From the NCBI RefSeq assembly GCF_003324165.1, contig NW_025407873.1, forward strand, positions 152,981 through 216,980: DNA of 64,000 nt, given 5' to 3'. The stretch is from Naegleria lovaniensis (Eukaryota; Heterolobosea; Eutetramitea; Acrasida; Naegleriidae). The notes under the pieces were generated by a model, which was not told the origin of the DNA, ran no database searches, and saw only the letters and a program-made list of their open reading frames with translations. Positions 63,997 through 64,000 of this stretch are shown piece after piece (position 1 is the stretch's first letter; each line of letters opens with the position of its first letter). The translations under genes and the position numbers were made by a program.

Positions 63997-64000
63997 CTAA

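Noticed and set aside
62576-64000. Long plus-strand open frame rich in Leu, Ala and Arg at the right edge
   Set aside because: It is the mirror of the Arg/Lys-rich minus-strand exon: AAG, AGA and CGT codons leave opposite frames open. The minus strand has the coherent composition, codon bias and stop.
1-64000. CRISPR arrays, operons or ribosome binding sites
   Set aside because: The window is eukaryotic with spliced genes; no regularly spaced repeats of that type were seen.

Overview
This 64-kb window looks like nuclear DNA of a heterolobosean amoeboflagellate close to Naegleria. That is an inference, made without a database search. The sequence is AT-rich and very gene-dense. Most genes have no intron or a few short GT-AG introns, and many start codons sit directly behind a run of A. 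Several families are ones I associate with Naegleria: DUF4116 repeat proteins, kinase-DUF4116 fusions, two-span RGS proteins and poly-Ser/Thr/Asn tracts. Eukaryotic housekeeping genes confirm the domain of life: peptidyl-tRNA hydrolase 2, farnesyl diphosphate synthase, a VAMP7-type SNARE, the exosome subunit MTR3, a sirtuin and an SAE2/CtIP homologue.

Layout. 0-5 kb: an IFI44-like GTPase between two unrecognised genes, then an RGS-domain membrane protein. 5-19 kb: an unstable accessory region. It has a subtilisin-like protease with introns, three related DUF4116 proteins on the minus strand, and between them a broken kinase, an orphan coding fragment, a decayed tyrosine-recombinase element and a 45-bp piece of the protease gene. 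19-34 kb: a family-32 glycosyltransferase, a cysteine-rich surface protein, a second RGS protein, an SAE2/CtIP homologue, a large possibly MUN-like protein and two divergent alpha/beta hydrolases. 35-36 kb: a 10-N assembly gap beside a repeat shared with the recombinase relic. 36-45 kb: PTH2, sirtuin, a mitochondrial protein, a small unknown, FPP synthase and a kinase-DUF4116 protein. 45.8-52.4 kb: two head-to-head RNA-dependent RNA polymerase genes. 53-64 kb: a large protein ending in a kinase domain, a longin R-SNARE, MTR3, and an extremely Arg/Lys-rich protein without acidic residues, cut by the window edge.

The strongest candidates for new biology are the RdRP pair and the basic protein. 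In the RdRP pair one member keeps the DxDGD catalytic loop and the other has lost it, yet both carry the same 366-bp segment (4 mismatches by my count) that stops just before the loop. The basic protein has 476 visible residues, more than half Arg or Lys, and no Asp or Glu. The three DUF4116 genes form a mosaic tandem family that gene conversion and rearrangement appear to have reshaped. Exon joins given here come from reading splice signals by eye, and those in the 5' half of the protease gene are tentative.
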